A stretch of 64,000 nt of DNA from Oenanthe sinensis. Taxonomy: Eukaryota; Streptophyta; Magnoliopsida; Apiales; Apiaceae. Under the pieces are notes generated by a model that had not been told where the DNA came from, did not search any database, and worked only from the letters and a program-made list of their open reading frames with translations. The DNA is taken from contig JAPMAC010000231.1 in NCBI GenBank assembly GCA_028671895.1, positions 11,558,001-11,622,000 of the forward strand, in the 5' to 3' direction. The position numbers were made by a program, and so were the translations under genes. Shown piece by piece: positions 20,283-32,434 of the stretch. Numbering within the stretch: position 1 is the stretch's first letter; each line of letters begins with the position of its first letter.

Positions 20283-22726
20283 ATGGGCCAAAAAGATTCA
20301 GGTGTAAAGATTCCAATGTTGGAAAAGGATGAATACTTTCCATGGAAGGTAAAAATGCATCTGCATCTTCTTTCTCTAGATCCTTCTTATGTTCACTGCA
20401 TAGAGAAAGGTCCTCACATTCCCATGAAGCTAGTTACAGGAGTAAACCCAGATGGAACTCCTACAGTTGATAGACATATTCCAAAACTTATTTCTGAATT
20501 CACAGAAGAGGATGAAAAAGAAGTACTGAAAGACAAGAAGACCATGAACATTCTATTTAATGGTCTAGATAAAGATATGTTTGATAATGTGATAAACTGT
20601 ACTTCATCAAAAGAAGTGTGGGACACTCTTCAAACTCTGTGTGAAGGAAATGAACAAGTTAGGAAAAACAAGATGCAACTCTTAATTCAAAAATATGAAT
20701 CATTTCATTTTAAAAGTGGTGAAGCCATCAATGATACCTATAGCAGATTCCAAAAGTTGTTGAATGGTCTAAAGCTATATGGTAGGGTTTATGCAACAGA
20801 AGATACAAATCTCAAATTTTTAAGATCTCTTCCAAAGGAATAGAAGGCAATGATTGTCTCCATTAGACAATCTCAAGACTTCAAAGATTATACTCTAGAG
20901 AAACTATATGGTATTCTCAAAACATATGAACTGGAGATTCAACAAGATGAAGAGATTGAGAAGAATCAAAGAAAGGAGAAAACTGTGGCTTTGATGGTCA
21001 ATGGGAATGAAGACAAGAAAGAAAAGAAAAATACTGGGTTTGCAGAAGAAGTCATGATGGTGGCTAATGATGCTGATGAAGAATCATCCAAGGGAAAAGG
21101 AAAGACCAAATGTGAGGAAAATGAAACATATTCACAGGATGATTTGGATGAGATTGATGAGCACCTTGCATTTTTGTCAAGGAAGTTTTCAAAGCTAAAA
21201 TTCAAGAGGAATCCAAATGCTCAAAGGCCTGGATCCCAGTTTAGAAACAACAATCAAAATAAAAATTTAGTTGATAGATCTAAATTCAGATGTTTTAACT
21301 GTGGATTGGCTGGTCATTTCTCAAGTGAGTGCAGGAAGCCAAAGCAAGAAAAGGCAAAGACATATGAGGGTATTGATTATAAAAAGAAATACTTTGACCT
21401 TTTAAAACAGAAAGAAAAGGCTTTTGTCACTGAAGAGAAGGACTGGGCTGCTGAGGACAGTGATTCTGAAGAATATATCAATCTAGCTCTAATGGCCAAC
21501 CATGAGGATGAAGAAGCTAGTTCAGCATCCAATCAGGTACTAGCTACAAACTTTTCTGAGCTTTCAGCTGATGAATGCAATAGTACTATTAATGAAATGT
21601 CCAATGAATTGTACAATTTGCATGTCACTCTAAAATCTCTAAACAAAGAAAATCTCAAGTTAAAGAGCACCATTGATGCCTTAACTGAGAGGAATGTTTT
21701 TCTTGAAAATGAACTTGTCTGTTTAAAAAGGATGCTAGGAATGAACTAGTAAACAGTTTGAAAAGAGAAGAATTGTTGAAAGAACAATTGGCTGATGAAA
21801 TAGAAACCATTAGTAAATGGAATAGGTCTGCTAAAACTGCCAAACAAATTATTGATGTTCAGGGTGTAGATACTCTAGGAGATCTTCCCAAATCAATAGG
21901 CAAGCCATTGGCTGATACTTCAATGGATAAAGATCAATCGAATGCTAATCCATCATCAACTGATAAGGATTATCAATCAATTGATGCTGAATCAATTGAT
22001 AAGCATCCATCGACAAGTGAATCTTCAATGGCTAATAAAAAGAACAAAGTTAGCACTCCTATTAAATTTGTTAAGGAAACCAAAAATCAAGTTGAGACTG
22101 AGAATGAGAAGGTTAACATAGGTAGCTTATCTAAGAATCAATTAAAAGCAAAACTAGAGAAGATTGCACCTGTGGAAACTACTCAATCTAAATCTGAGAA
22201 AAAGAATAAGAATAGGAATGGGAAAGTAGGCATTAATAAGCACAACAATTACTCTCCTGATATGTATGCACCTAGAAAGGTTTGTGCTAAGTGTGGTAGT
22301 GTAAATCATTTGTCAATGCAATGCAAGAATGAAAAGAAGAATAAGTCTTCAAATGATTTAAATACACATGTTATGTCTTCAAATGTCATGCTTCTTAATC
22401 CTATGCTCATGAGTGCCATGTCTTCTAATTTGGTTGCACCTAATGTTCATATGCCTTATGCACAAGTTCCATACATGTATAATCCCTTCTTTGCATATCC
22501 TAATCTGAACATGCCAAGTATGCCATGGAACATGCCTAATATAAATGATGAAATTCATGGAAATTCAGCCATGAGTTCCAAGGTGTCAAAGCCCCAAAAG
22601 TCAACTCCCAAAGTTAAAGTGGATTTAAACCCACCAAAACAAAAGGAACCTAAGTTGACAACAGGGGCTCAGGCTGCAACTAATAAAAGAGGACCCAAGG
22701 CAACTTGGGTACCAAAAACAACTTGA
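20283..22726 (+). pseudogene. gag: E2 gag, with one nonsense codon and one frameshift
   Basis: The start MGQKDSGVKIP is 45 bases after the primer site. The first piece (20283-20843) ends at TAG where E1 has Trp in PKEWKP. The second (20850-21749) has the zinc knuckle CFNCGLAGHFSSEC and the start of a coiled coil, and ends by a base loss in an A-run. The third (21758-22726) has the decamer-encoded S-M-D/S-T-D/S-I-D linker, a second zinc knuckle CAKCGSVNHLSMQC, a Met/Asn/Pro-rich segment and the ending ATWVPKTT plus TGA. The total of about 810 codons is long for copia gag but usual for this lineage. Confidence 0.9.
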
Positions 22727-22739
22727 TTGTTTTATATGC

Positions 22740-23952
22740 GTGCAGGGAAACAGGAAGAAAAATCTCTGGTATTTGGATAGTGGATGTTCAAGGCACATGA
22801 CTGGAGATTTGTCCCTGCTCACAAAGTTTGTGGAAAAGGCTGGCCCAGGAGTTACTTTTGGAGATGACAACAAAGGTTTTACCCTGGGATATGACTCAAT
22901 TATAAAAGAAAATGTTATCATTGAAAAATGTAGCACTAGTTGATGGATTGAAGCACAATCTGCTCAGTAACAGTCAACTGTGTGATATTGGTAATGGTGT
23001 GTGGTTTACAACTGGATCATGCATCATAGCCAATAAAGAATCTGGCGATATTCTCTTAACTGGAGAAAGGAAAGGAAATGTCTATGTGGCTGATTTTCTC
23101 TCTGTAAAGACAAATTCTATGACATGTCTACTAAGTAAAGCCAATACAGATGAAAGTTGGACTTGGCACAAGAAGCTAGCCCATTTGAATTTCAAGGCCA
23201 TGAATCAATTGGTTAGGAGGAATTTGGTTAGAGGCATCCCACAGATAGAATTCACCAAGGATGGACTGTGTGATGCCTGTCAAAAAGGTAAACAAATAAA
23301 AGCATCATTCAAGTCAAAGTCTGAATCATCAATTGATAAGCCTCTGGAATTATTGCATATGGATTTATTTGGTCTAGTCAATATCGTATCAATTGCCAAA
23401 AAGAAATATGCCTTAATAATTGTGGATGACTTCACAAGATTTTCATGGGTATATTTCTTATTCTCTAGGGATGAGGCAAGCAAATTAATTATCAACCATG
23501 TGAAGAATGTTGACAATGGCACTGAATGGAAGGTCAAGAAACTTAGAAGTGATAATGGTACTGAATTCAAGAATTCAACCATGAAAGAATTCTGTGAAGA
23601 AAAAGGTATCACTCATCATTTCTCTGCACCAAGGACTCCACAGCAAAATGGAGTAGTTGAAAGGAAAAATAGGACCTTGATTGAAGCTGCTAGAACTGTG
23701 TTAGAAGAAGCTAAACTACCTACATACTTCTGGGTAGAAGCAATTAATACTGCTTGTTACATTCAAAATATTTCCATGGTCAATAAACTTCAAGGCAAAA
23801 CACCATATCAATTGATGAAGAAAGACAAGAAACCAACAGTTAATTTTCTTCATGTCTTTGGCTGCAAATGCTTTGTACTGAGAAATCAAGGTGAAAATCT
23901 AGGAAAATTTGAAGCCAAAGCGATGAAGTTATATTTGTTGGATATGAAATAA
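22740..23952 (+). pseudogene. pol: E2 protease and integrase, frameshifted
   Basis: The protease motif DSGCSRHMTG lies about 50 bases after the gag stop. A base insertion in an A-run near 22925 shifts the frame. The integrase zinc region (WHKKLAHLN ... CDACQKGKQ) and core follow (MDLFGLV, SDNGTEF, NGVVERKNRT). The frame ends at 23952 after a one-base loss near 23925; in the right phase the C-terminal domain continues to about 24034 (MESMHVVFDDKK). The order and motifs are those of Ty1/copia. Confidence 0.9.
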
Positions 23953-24034
23953 CAACCAAAGCATACCGAGTCTACAACCTTAGATTACACATTGTTATGG
24001 AATCTATGCATGTAGTCTTTGATGACAAGAAAAT

Positions 24035-25998
24035 TCAAGGGTTGCTAAAATGAATCCTCAAGTAATATTGAAGATAGTGATGATGATGAGGAAATTACAA
24101 GTATACAAGTTCCTAGAATCCTCCCATCAATTGATGTCATTGCTTCAACAGATAACTTATCAGTTGACAATCATCAATCGACTGATAATACATCAATTGA
24201 TAATCATTCGATGGATAATAACTCTGCTCAACAATCTTCAAATAGAGTGTCCATCACAGGGGGAGGGTTCTCAAATAGTCAATCACTTCACAGTGATCAT
24301 AACACTTCCAATGATCATGAAACATCATCTTCAAGGACAAACTTACCATCTCAAAGGAAATGAACAAAAAGTCATCCCTTTGAACTAATTATTGGAAATG
24401 CAAATGATGGTGTAAAAACTAGAAGTGCAACTCAAAATGAATGCTTGTATAGTAGCTTTCTGTCACAAGAAGAACCAAAAAGGATTGAAGAAGCCTTGAA
24501 TGATCCTGATTGGATAAATGCTATGCAAGAAGAGTTGAATCAGTTTGAAAGAAACAAGGTGTGGAAGCTGATGCCCAAACCAAAGAACAAGACTATCATT
24601 GGTACAAAATGGGTATTCAGAAACAAAATGGATGAATCTGGTACAGTGACAAGAAATAAGGCAAGATTAGTGGCAAAGGGCTATTCACAAGAAGAAGGCA
24701 TAGATTTTGATGAAACATTTGCACCAGTTGCAAGGTTGGAAGCAATCAGAATCTTTTTAGCATTTGCTGCTCATGCAAATTTCAAAGTATATCAGATGGA
24801 TGTAAAAAGTGCTTTTCTCAATGGAGAACTAGAAGAAGAAATATATGTAGAAAAACCTCCTGGTTTTATTGATCCTGTTCATCCCGGATTTGTATACTAT
24901 CTTCTCAAGGCACTTTATGGATTAAAACAAGCACCTAGAGCCTGGTATGACACTTTGTCTAAATTCCTGATTGAGAATTACTTCATTAGAGGTACTGTTG
25001 ATAAAACTCTCTTTCATAGAAATGTAAATGGCTCTATGATTCTTGTTCAAATCTATGTAGATGATATTATCTTTGGCTCAACTAATGAAAAACTTTGTAA
25101 AAAGTTTGCTAAGTTGATGCAGAGTAAATATGAAATGAGCATGATGAGAGAACTAACCTACTTTCTTGGCTTGCAAATCAAACAAGTTAAAGATGGTATT
25201 TTCATAAATCAAACCAAATATATTTCTGATTTATTAAAGAGATTTGATTTAAATGAATGTTCCTCTGTAAAAACTCCCATGGCCACTGTAACTAAACTTG
25301 AATTAAACACTAAGGAAGCAATAGTGGACATTTCAAGTTATTGAGGCATGGTTGGCTCATTACTTTATTTAACTGCAAGTAGGCCAGATATAATGTTTTC
25401 TACATGTCTTTGTGCTAGGTTTCAAGCTGATCCTAGAGAATCTCATTTGATTGCAATAAAAAGAATATTCAGATATCTCAAAGGAACTCCAAATCTTGGA
25501 ATTTGGTATCCTAGAGATTCTGGATTTGATCTAATTGGCTATTCAGATGCAGACTATGCAGGTTGCAGAATTGACAGAAAAAGTACAACAGGCTCCTGTC
25601 AATTTCTAGGAAATAAGCTTGTGTCATGGTTTAGCAAAAAGCAGAATTCGGTTTCTACATCTACTGTAGAGGCTGAGTACATTGCAGCTGGAAGTTGCTG
25701 TGCACAAATTTTATGGATGAGGAATCAACTACTTGACTATGGGTTCAACTTGAACAAGATTCCTATTTTCTGTGACAATACAAGTGTCATTGCTATAACA
25801 GAAAATCCTGTGCAACATTCCAGAACCAAGCATATTAACATAAGGTATCACTTCATTAGGGAACATGTAATGAATGGTACAGTTGAATTATATTTTGTCC
25901 CTAGTGAAAGACAACTTGCAGACATTTTTACCAAACCACTAGATGAATCTACTTTCAATAGATTGGTCTGTGATTTAGGTATGCTTAATTATATTTAA
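24035..25998 (+). pseudogene. pol: E2 linker, reverse transcriptase and RNase H, with stops
   Basis: The linker at 24050-24360 contains decamer-encoded S-T-D/S-I-D/S-M-D units and ends at a TGA (24361-24363) where E1 has Trp in the motif before SHPFEL. RT follows in one frame to 25344 (QMDVKSAFLNG, LYGLKQAPRAWY, QIYVDDIIFGS). It is cut by TGA (25342-25344) at a codon that is AGA in E1. RNase H (25348-25998) has DADYAGC, STVEAEYIA and HINIRYHFIRE. The gene ends about 650 bases before ORF3. Confidence 0.92.
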
Positions 25999-26643
25999 TC
26001 CTTTAAATGTCTGACAAGTTATGTATTAATATTTATTTTAGCCATTGATTATGTTAAATTATTGATTCTTCAATAATCAACTGATAAACATTTTTACATA
26101 TCGATGGATATCTGAAGCTGTCGACAGATAAATATATCAATTGATGATATATTTGTTTATCGATGGATATCTGAAGCTGTCGACAGATAAATATATCAAT
26201 TGATGATATATTTATTTATCGATGGATAAATGTACCTATCGATGGATAAGATTGCTATCAATCGAAGACCTGGAATTTTATTGGTCCATGTCATCAGTCG
26301 ATCTGTACAAAATTTAGCCGTTGATTACTTATTTTATCAATTGATTAATACGTATATTCATGTATGTATAACAGTCGATTGCCAAAATAGGTAACTTTTA
26401 CCTTTCATTTTCTTTTAACGGTCGATTAAGTTCTATTTTGAGTAAGAAATTGATTGAGAATTTAGTAAATATAAATAATGAGATTAAAACATTGTTCATT
26501 CTTACTTACATTTTTACTAACAATTTCTCTAACTCTTTCTCTCTCTCTCATTCTACGAACTTAATCACAACCCTCTGTCTCTCAGTACTCAACTCTTCTA
26601 ATATCTTCAAAGCTTTTGTACTACTAATCTTCTACTCAAGGAA
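25999..26643 (+). promoter_or_regulatory. E2 untranslated gap with TATA box, CT-rich leader and decamers
   Basis: This is the non-coding gap between pol and ORF3. It contains decamers at 26075-26350, TATAAATA at 26470-26477, a CATTGTTCATTCTTAC stretch just downstream, and a CT-rich run (about 26527-26557) before the ORF3 ATG at 26644. E1 has the same order with nearly the same spacing. I infer an internal promoter for ORF3; the CT run could also serve as a polypyrimidine tract for a 3' splice site. Confidence 0.6.
26099..26222 (+). repeat. Tandem duplication of about 60 bases containing decamers
   Basis: The block starting ATCGATGGATATCTGAAGCT and running to TGATGATATATTTGTTTAT occurs twice in direct succession with almost no differences. 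Each unit includes ATCGATGGAT and ATCAATTGAT plus a GTCGAC palindrome. Confidence 0.85.
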
Positions 26644-28219
26644 ATGGCATCTTCATCCAAGAAAATCTCTCAAGCAGGGTTCATCTACGAATTGAATAAT
26701 TTTGTGGCCTGCACGGTTGTTGAAGAGTCTCCAAAGAAATTTCATCCATTGATGCAACCTGGGAAGTGGCAAGATACAGAAAGCATTGAAGGAAGCACCA
26801 ACAATAATCTGCAATTTGGTGGAAGAATTTTGGTCCTCTGCAGAAGTTGTCGATGACTTCTCGAGCATCAAGTTCAACTGTAAAGGACAAGAGTACATTC
26901 TTACTACTTTAATTTTAAATGAATGTTTAGATTTGCCTGTTAATAATACTGATAATGTGCCTAGTGAATCAGATATTAGAAACATGCTTAGGGCTGTTAA
27001 TTATGCAAATCCTGATATCAATTTAGGACAAGTAGTTAGAAAACACCTTAGGAGAGAATGGTCTTATTTCTTTGATGAAATAATAAAATGCTTTAGTGGT
27101 AAAATTAGTAATTTTGATGCCATAACTTCAAGCATGCAACAGATAGCATATAGTGTTTTGTTTGATGAATTTCATGATTTTTCTTCTATATTGTTATCTG
27201 AAATTGCTGCTAAGTTAGGAAAGAAGCATGATAGATCTAATCATATATACTATGCTAGATTTATCATGATTATAATTAACCACTTGGTCAAAGAAATTGA
27301 GTTTTGCAGGGAAACTGAAACCCTTGAGTGCTGGACTCAAAACAAAAGGGTCTTTAAAGACCTGGTAAGGATCAATCTTCACAGCAATGTGGAATTGATA
27401 TATCCCCCTTTTGCTCAGGTATTTGTCTCTACTTTAAACTCTTCCCAACCTAATTCTTCTTTGCCTTCTGTGACTATGGAGGGTGGTAGTAATGACCCCA
27501 ACCTTCCTGCCCAAGTCACACAACCAATCTCTAAATCCAAATCTAAGAAACCATCATCAACAGGTTCCCAAAAACCTGCTGTTGTAAAAACAAAGAAAAG
27601 AAAATCAAATGTTTTGGTAGATAGACTAGAGGAGGATTTAGGTGGTAAGGGAACTGGGGAACATCAAAGAACCCAGAAGGATAAGGAGAGTGAGGGTGTG
27701 CAACCTCAGCCAAGCCACTCCACAGTCTCCCAAAAGACTGTGGATGTAAATATGGAAAACACCACATTCTTATTGCCATCCTCTCAAAAGGATGACATTA
27801 TTGAAAATAGCCCACAACCAGGGGCACAGAACAAAGTTGGGGACACAAAGTCCAAACCATTAACCCCATATAAGAGGAGAGGAAAGAAAGTCACCTTTGC
27901 ACTTGGGGAATCACACACTGCAAAACCACAGGAAACTGTGGTGGAGCCTTCACAAAGTCTGTTTGATGCATCTCATATAAATGATGAGATGCAGCCCCAT
28001 TCTCTTTCAATTCCTATCTCTTCTATTGTTCTTTCCCCATCTCAAACTTCTTCAGAAAATGTTTTGATAGATTATCGAACATTTTCAGATTCTCCTTCTT
28101 TGTTTTTCAAGGAGAAGCCAACACTCTCTCCTGAATCTTCTTCTCAGAATTTTCAGGATTCTATTTCCAATATCATCTCAAACATAACTTCACAAATTAT
28201 CTCAACTGTTTCTTCTCCA

Positions 28220-28390
28220 TCAATTGATGTTCCTTCATCAATTGATATTCAGCCATCGACTGATAAGCCATCGATCGATACTCAAGATCAATTGATGGGT
28301 ATGCATCAATCGATGGATGTCCCAAACACCACTTCAACTAATATTGTCAATACATCAATTGATGATCAATCAATTGATGTTGCCCAAACA
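28220..28390 (+). repeat. Decamer run inside E2 ORF3
   Basis: At least eight ATC-N4-GAT words lie in 170 bases, all in the same reading phase, giving S-I-D, S-T-D or S-M-D. Matching runs occur in E1 ORF3 at 2465-2645, in gag of both elements (8700-8840; 21920-22020) and in the pol linkers (6490-6600; 24125-24220). Confidence 0.85.
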
Positions 28391-30461
28391 CTCTTAGGAA
28401 TGAGTGAGTTGAGTGAGAGGCAGGATTGTAACCTGGCAAAAGGAAAGGAAGTGAGCAAAAACATTCCTATTTCTTCCAGGGATGAGAGTGAAACACTTGA
28501 GGGCCCCACTTTAGAAGGTGCACAATAAATAAGTGAGGGAGAGGTGAGATTCCAGGATGAGATCCTGATGCAAAATAGAGAGATGAGTGAGAGTGATAAA
28601 ACAATTCTTTAATTTGCGCAAGAATTGGAAAATGATCTGATGGCAGAAGAAGAAGAGGAAGGAGTAAAGCAGATAGGGGGAGCCTATGATGCAGAAGCTA
28701 GTGGGAGTAGAGTTCTTAAGGACCTTGAAGAAGAAATAGATGCTGGTGAATTGGATCCAAGGAATTTCATTCATCCTGATCCTCAATATCAAGGGTTGGC
28801 AACTTCAAGTAACAGGACTGCAGAACAACTTTTGGGAATTGAGCATACAGAACAAAGGACCAGGAATCTGAAGGAAAGCATTGCCAATACAACAGACACT
28901 TGTTATATGGCACCTGAAGAGTTGGGGAGTGATTCTGATGAGGAACCATGGATGAGCACTATTGATGGTTCCTTAGAAGCTGCTGAAACTGAAATTCTGT
29001 CTCAATACAGAAGAGCAATGGTAGAAGAAGAAATTGCAGATCCTGCACAAAGAAGAATTGCTCACTACATGAGGGACACAATGAAAATCAAAAGATGACA
29101 ATTACAGGAGTAAGAAGGGAACTAGAGATCATCAAGAACTCTATCTCCACAACCAAGGATATAATAGACAGAAGATTGGATGAAAAGTTACCGTTCAACA
29201 CCATGAATATCATCAAGGACAAGCTTTTCAAGGAATCCAAGAATTTTGCATCTTTGGAGACAAGAGTAGGGTCTCTAGAGAAGAAAATGGATGATATCCT
29301 CAGAAGTCAAAATCTACATTCGTCCATTCTTCAAAGGATTCTTGACAGACTTCCACCACCCTCTTTATTTGATGATAACAAAAAGGGGGAGAATACAAAG
29401 AAGAAAGATGATGATGGTGGTGATGGCAAAGGCAGTGGTAACATAGGTGGATCTGGAAAGGACAAGTCCAGTGGTATTGGTAGTTCTGCACACAGAAGAG
29501 ATAAAAGCAGAAGCAACAGGGACAATCAATCTTCAAAGAGAACTAAGTCATCTAATTCTCCAAAAGATGACTTAGAACAGAAAAAGAGAGAATTCAAGAA
29601 GTTTGATGATCTTGAAGCTAGGAGAATTTCTAAGGAGAAAGAAACTCAATCAATGATTGAGAGGGAAAAGAAAAGAATTAAAGATCTAAGGAGAAGCACT
29701 GAGTTAGTAACAGAGGCAGTAGAAAAAGGAGACTTGGATGAGTTCATTGCTCAAACAAGAAAAATAAATGAAGATGCACAAAAGGCTGCCAAGGAAAGCA
29801 ACTCAGATGCTGAAGCCTTTTTGTCAGTTGATGAAGAAGCCCTTAAAGAGAAGAAAAAGGGAAAAGCCATAATGATTGAAGAAGAGAAGAAGAGAAAAGA
29901 GCCAGTTGGCCAGAAGCTTCTTCAAGAAGCCATTTCAACAGGATTGTCAGATGCTGTCAAAAGGGAAAAAGAAAATGAGGAGATAGCAAGGCAAATGGAA
30001 TTGGAATGGAAAATGGAGGAACAATTAATAGACCAACCACTGAGGAAAAAGAGAAAAGTTTCAATGGCCAAAAAAAGGTCAGGGCCTACTCAAGAAATAG
30101 TGGTTCAGGAAAATCTCCAGGGTCAACAAGAAGAAATCAGGGAGGAAGTCACAATTGAAGGATACAATTTGAAGGGAATACCAGTAATCAATGAAAAAGG
30201 ATTAATTGGAGTAAGGACTCACCCTGCAACCTCTAACCATGAAGAATCAATGAGGTTGGAGTATGAAAATGGAGTAAAAATCCTCTACTCATTAAAGGTG
30301 ATAATGAAGCAAAGCTACAATGTTTTAAAGACTATTCTTCCTTTAGTCAACAGAAAGTACAAACTCAACATAACAATTGCTCAGGAAATTCAACAGCAAA
30401 TTTCAAGGTTAAGGAGATCCAAGGCAGAAGCTGAACCTGATTCACCTCTGAAGATCTGGAT

Positions 30462-32020
30462 TGTTAGTGTAGGTACCCTAGAGGCAATACAATGTTTCTT
30501 TTAATAGACCTTTATGTCATTTGATTATTCAATAAACGTATTTATCATGACTTTAAATACTGCGATATATTTGTTAGCATAATAAATGTCCTTAGAATCA
30601 TGATACACATTGTATAGTTTAGTACATGACTTGAACTTGAGATTATATAATAGATCATATTCTTAAATGTCTCTAGTCGAGTATTATTATTATAGGACAA
30701 TAATAATACATAAATAGACTAGTATGTTGTTTGACTGATAACCACATCTCATTGGTTATATGTATGGGGATACTAAAGTCAACACATAGGTACATGCAGG
30801 AGTACATGGTACTGGACAGACCCACAGTGAGATTCTTCATGTTTAATAAAGTCATAAGAAAGACTCACAGTGATAATGGTGTAATGATCCTCTGACTTGA
30901 GATCATTATATTTCTATACGAGGATTAATATACTTTGACTACATTAAAAGTTACCTTTGACCGGGTAATGATAAAAGTGGGCATCGGGTATATCATGAGT
31001 CGTATGAGAAATATGAATGATAGATAAAGGATTTAACCCTCCTATAATTAGGAGAGATATTATTGGCCTCTTGATTGAGTGAGACTATAAAATGCATGGC
31101 CGTGCTCAAATAATGATTTGTTTTCATAGTCTACTCATGGATCAAGTAAACCCGGATTAAATGTTGAAGAGAATGACTAAATACATGCCTCGAGTTTAAT
31201 CTATAATATATATGGTTAAAGGGATTATATTACACGGAAACATTAATCACGAAATGTTTTATCGAATCACGATTTAATTATTATTTAATTGGGTAGCAAT
31301 GATGTATTACTAGATACCGCTCATTGTTTATAATTTTATTGGAGAATAAAATTATTGCTAATTAAATAATAGCCTATAGGGTCACACACATAGAGCACTT
31401 CAAGGAATAGTTAATTTAAATTATAGATTTAAATTAATTGATGATTATTTGAATTTTATTATATTAATTAAGTGAGACTTAATTAATTGAAATAATATAA
31501 TTCGAATTTGAATTCTGCCCTTAATAATTAAGTATGACTTAGTTGTTAATTAAATAATAGAAATTCGATTTTTATTATTTAATCCTAAACCTACATGGGT
31601 TAGGCTTTGCTGTTATGGGTTGCTGATTGGGCCTCTTAACCAGCATTATAAATAGATAATGATAGGGTTAAGAGGGATGACGTTTTGAGAAAAAAAAACC
31701 CCTAAAGGCAGCATCAGCAAGGAGGCAGAAAGAACAAAATTCGAAATCATCAAAGGAGGCTAGTACATCCATTCCGTAATCAAGATCGTGAGACGTTCTT
31801 GAAGGTGCTCGTGTGGATACCATAAAGGTGTTTTCGAGAAGAAGACACAAGTCGTGAAAGCTAGGATCTCCGTTGAGTTCGTAGAAGTCAAGACCAAGAA
31901 AAGGTATGATTCCGTTTCACAATAATCAGTCTGAACTTATACATGATCCTGCGTTTAGGGTTCCGAATTTTTGTTATATTTACGTTTCATCCGCTGCGTT
32001 TTATGCCTCGGAACCCAACA
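30462..32020 (+). mobile_element. Angela-type solo LTR inside E2 ORF3
   Basis: A single 1559-base LTR runs from TGTTAGTGTAGGTACCC to GGAACCCAACA and is related along its length to the C 3' LTR (40481-41994). Flanks are TGGAT before and TGGAA after, a 5-bp duplication with one change. There is no interior and no second LTR, so it is the product of LTR-LTR recombination. It interrupts ORF3 codons that continue on both sides. Confidence 0.9.
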
Positions 32021-32424
32021 TGGAAGTCACAGGTCAAAAAGGTAGTGTTGGAGCCAAAGTATGCCATGATTTTTACAGATACAGAGGGCAACACAAAGTT
32101 CTTTGATATCTGCAAATATCTGGACAAAATCGCAGATGAAGAAATACACTATCTTATGAGGCAACTTGGAGAAACTGACAGAGATGAAGCAATCTTGAGA
32201 AGTTCTTTCATGAGGCAACTAAAGGAAAATGCAGAGAAGGGAAGGAAGAGGAAATAAGTAAATTATGAAGACACTGAAGCTGCTTGCAGGAGTTATCTAT
32301 CAATATGGTACTTCCAAAACTAATGTGCCAATTAAATTTCTTGATTTTATCTAAATGTAAATTTTTAAAGGTTTTTTTGTTATCATCAAGTAGATTTATG
32401 CCTGTAAATAACACAGACACAAAT

Positions 32425-32434
32425 AGGGGGAGAT
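32425..32434 (+). other. E2 polypurine tract
   Basis: AGGGGGAGAT directly abuts the 3' LTR, identical to the E1 tract. Confidence 0.9.

Larger units (their letters stand above)
26644..32257 (+). pseudogene. E2 third ORF (ORF3), interrupted by a solo LTR
   Basis: The start MASSSKKISQAGF aligns with the E1 ORF3 start. A frameshift near 26780 moves the reading to 26786-28528, which holds the N-terminal domain (LRREWSYFFDEI, FSGKISNFDAIT), the QNKRVFKDLVRINLH motif, a Ser/Pro/Lys-rich middle, and a run of eight or so S-I-D/S-T-D/S-M-D units at 28220-28390. A stop at 28528 precedes the charged part (28625-29098, then 29095-30461), rich in Lys, Glu and Arg with predicted coiled coils. The Angela-type LTR (30462-32020) splits the end. 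The last about 80 codons resume at 32021-32257 and end in a basic tail. The product is unknown; the position is that of the SIRE env-like ORF. Confidence 0.8.

Noticed and set aside
30673..32106. Genes inside the solo LTR (short frames on both strands)
   Set aside because: All are short, unconserved between the related LTRs, and lie within a defined LTR with a near-matching target duplication.
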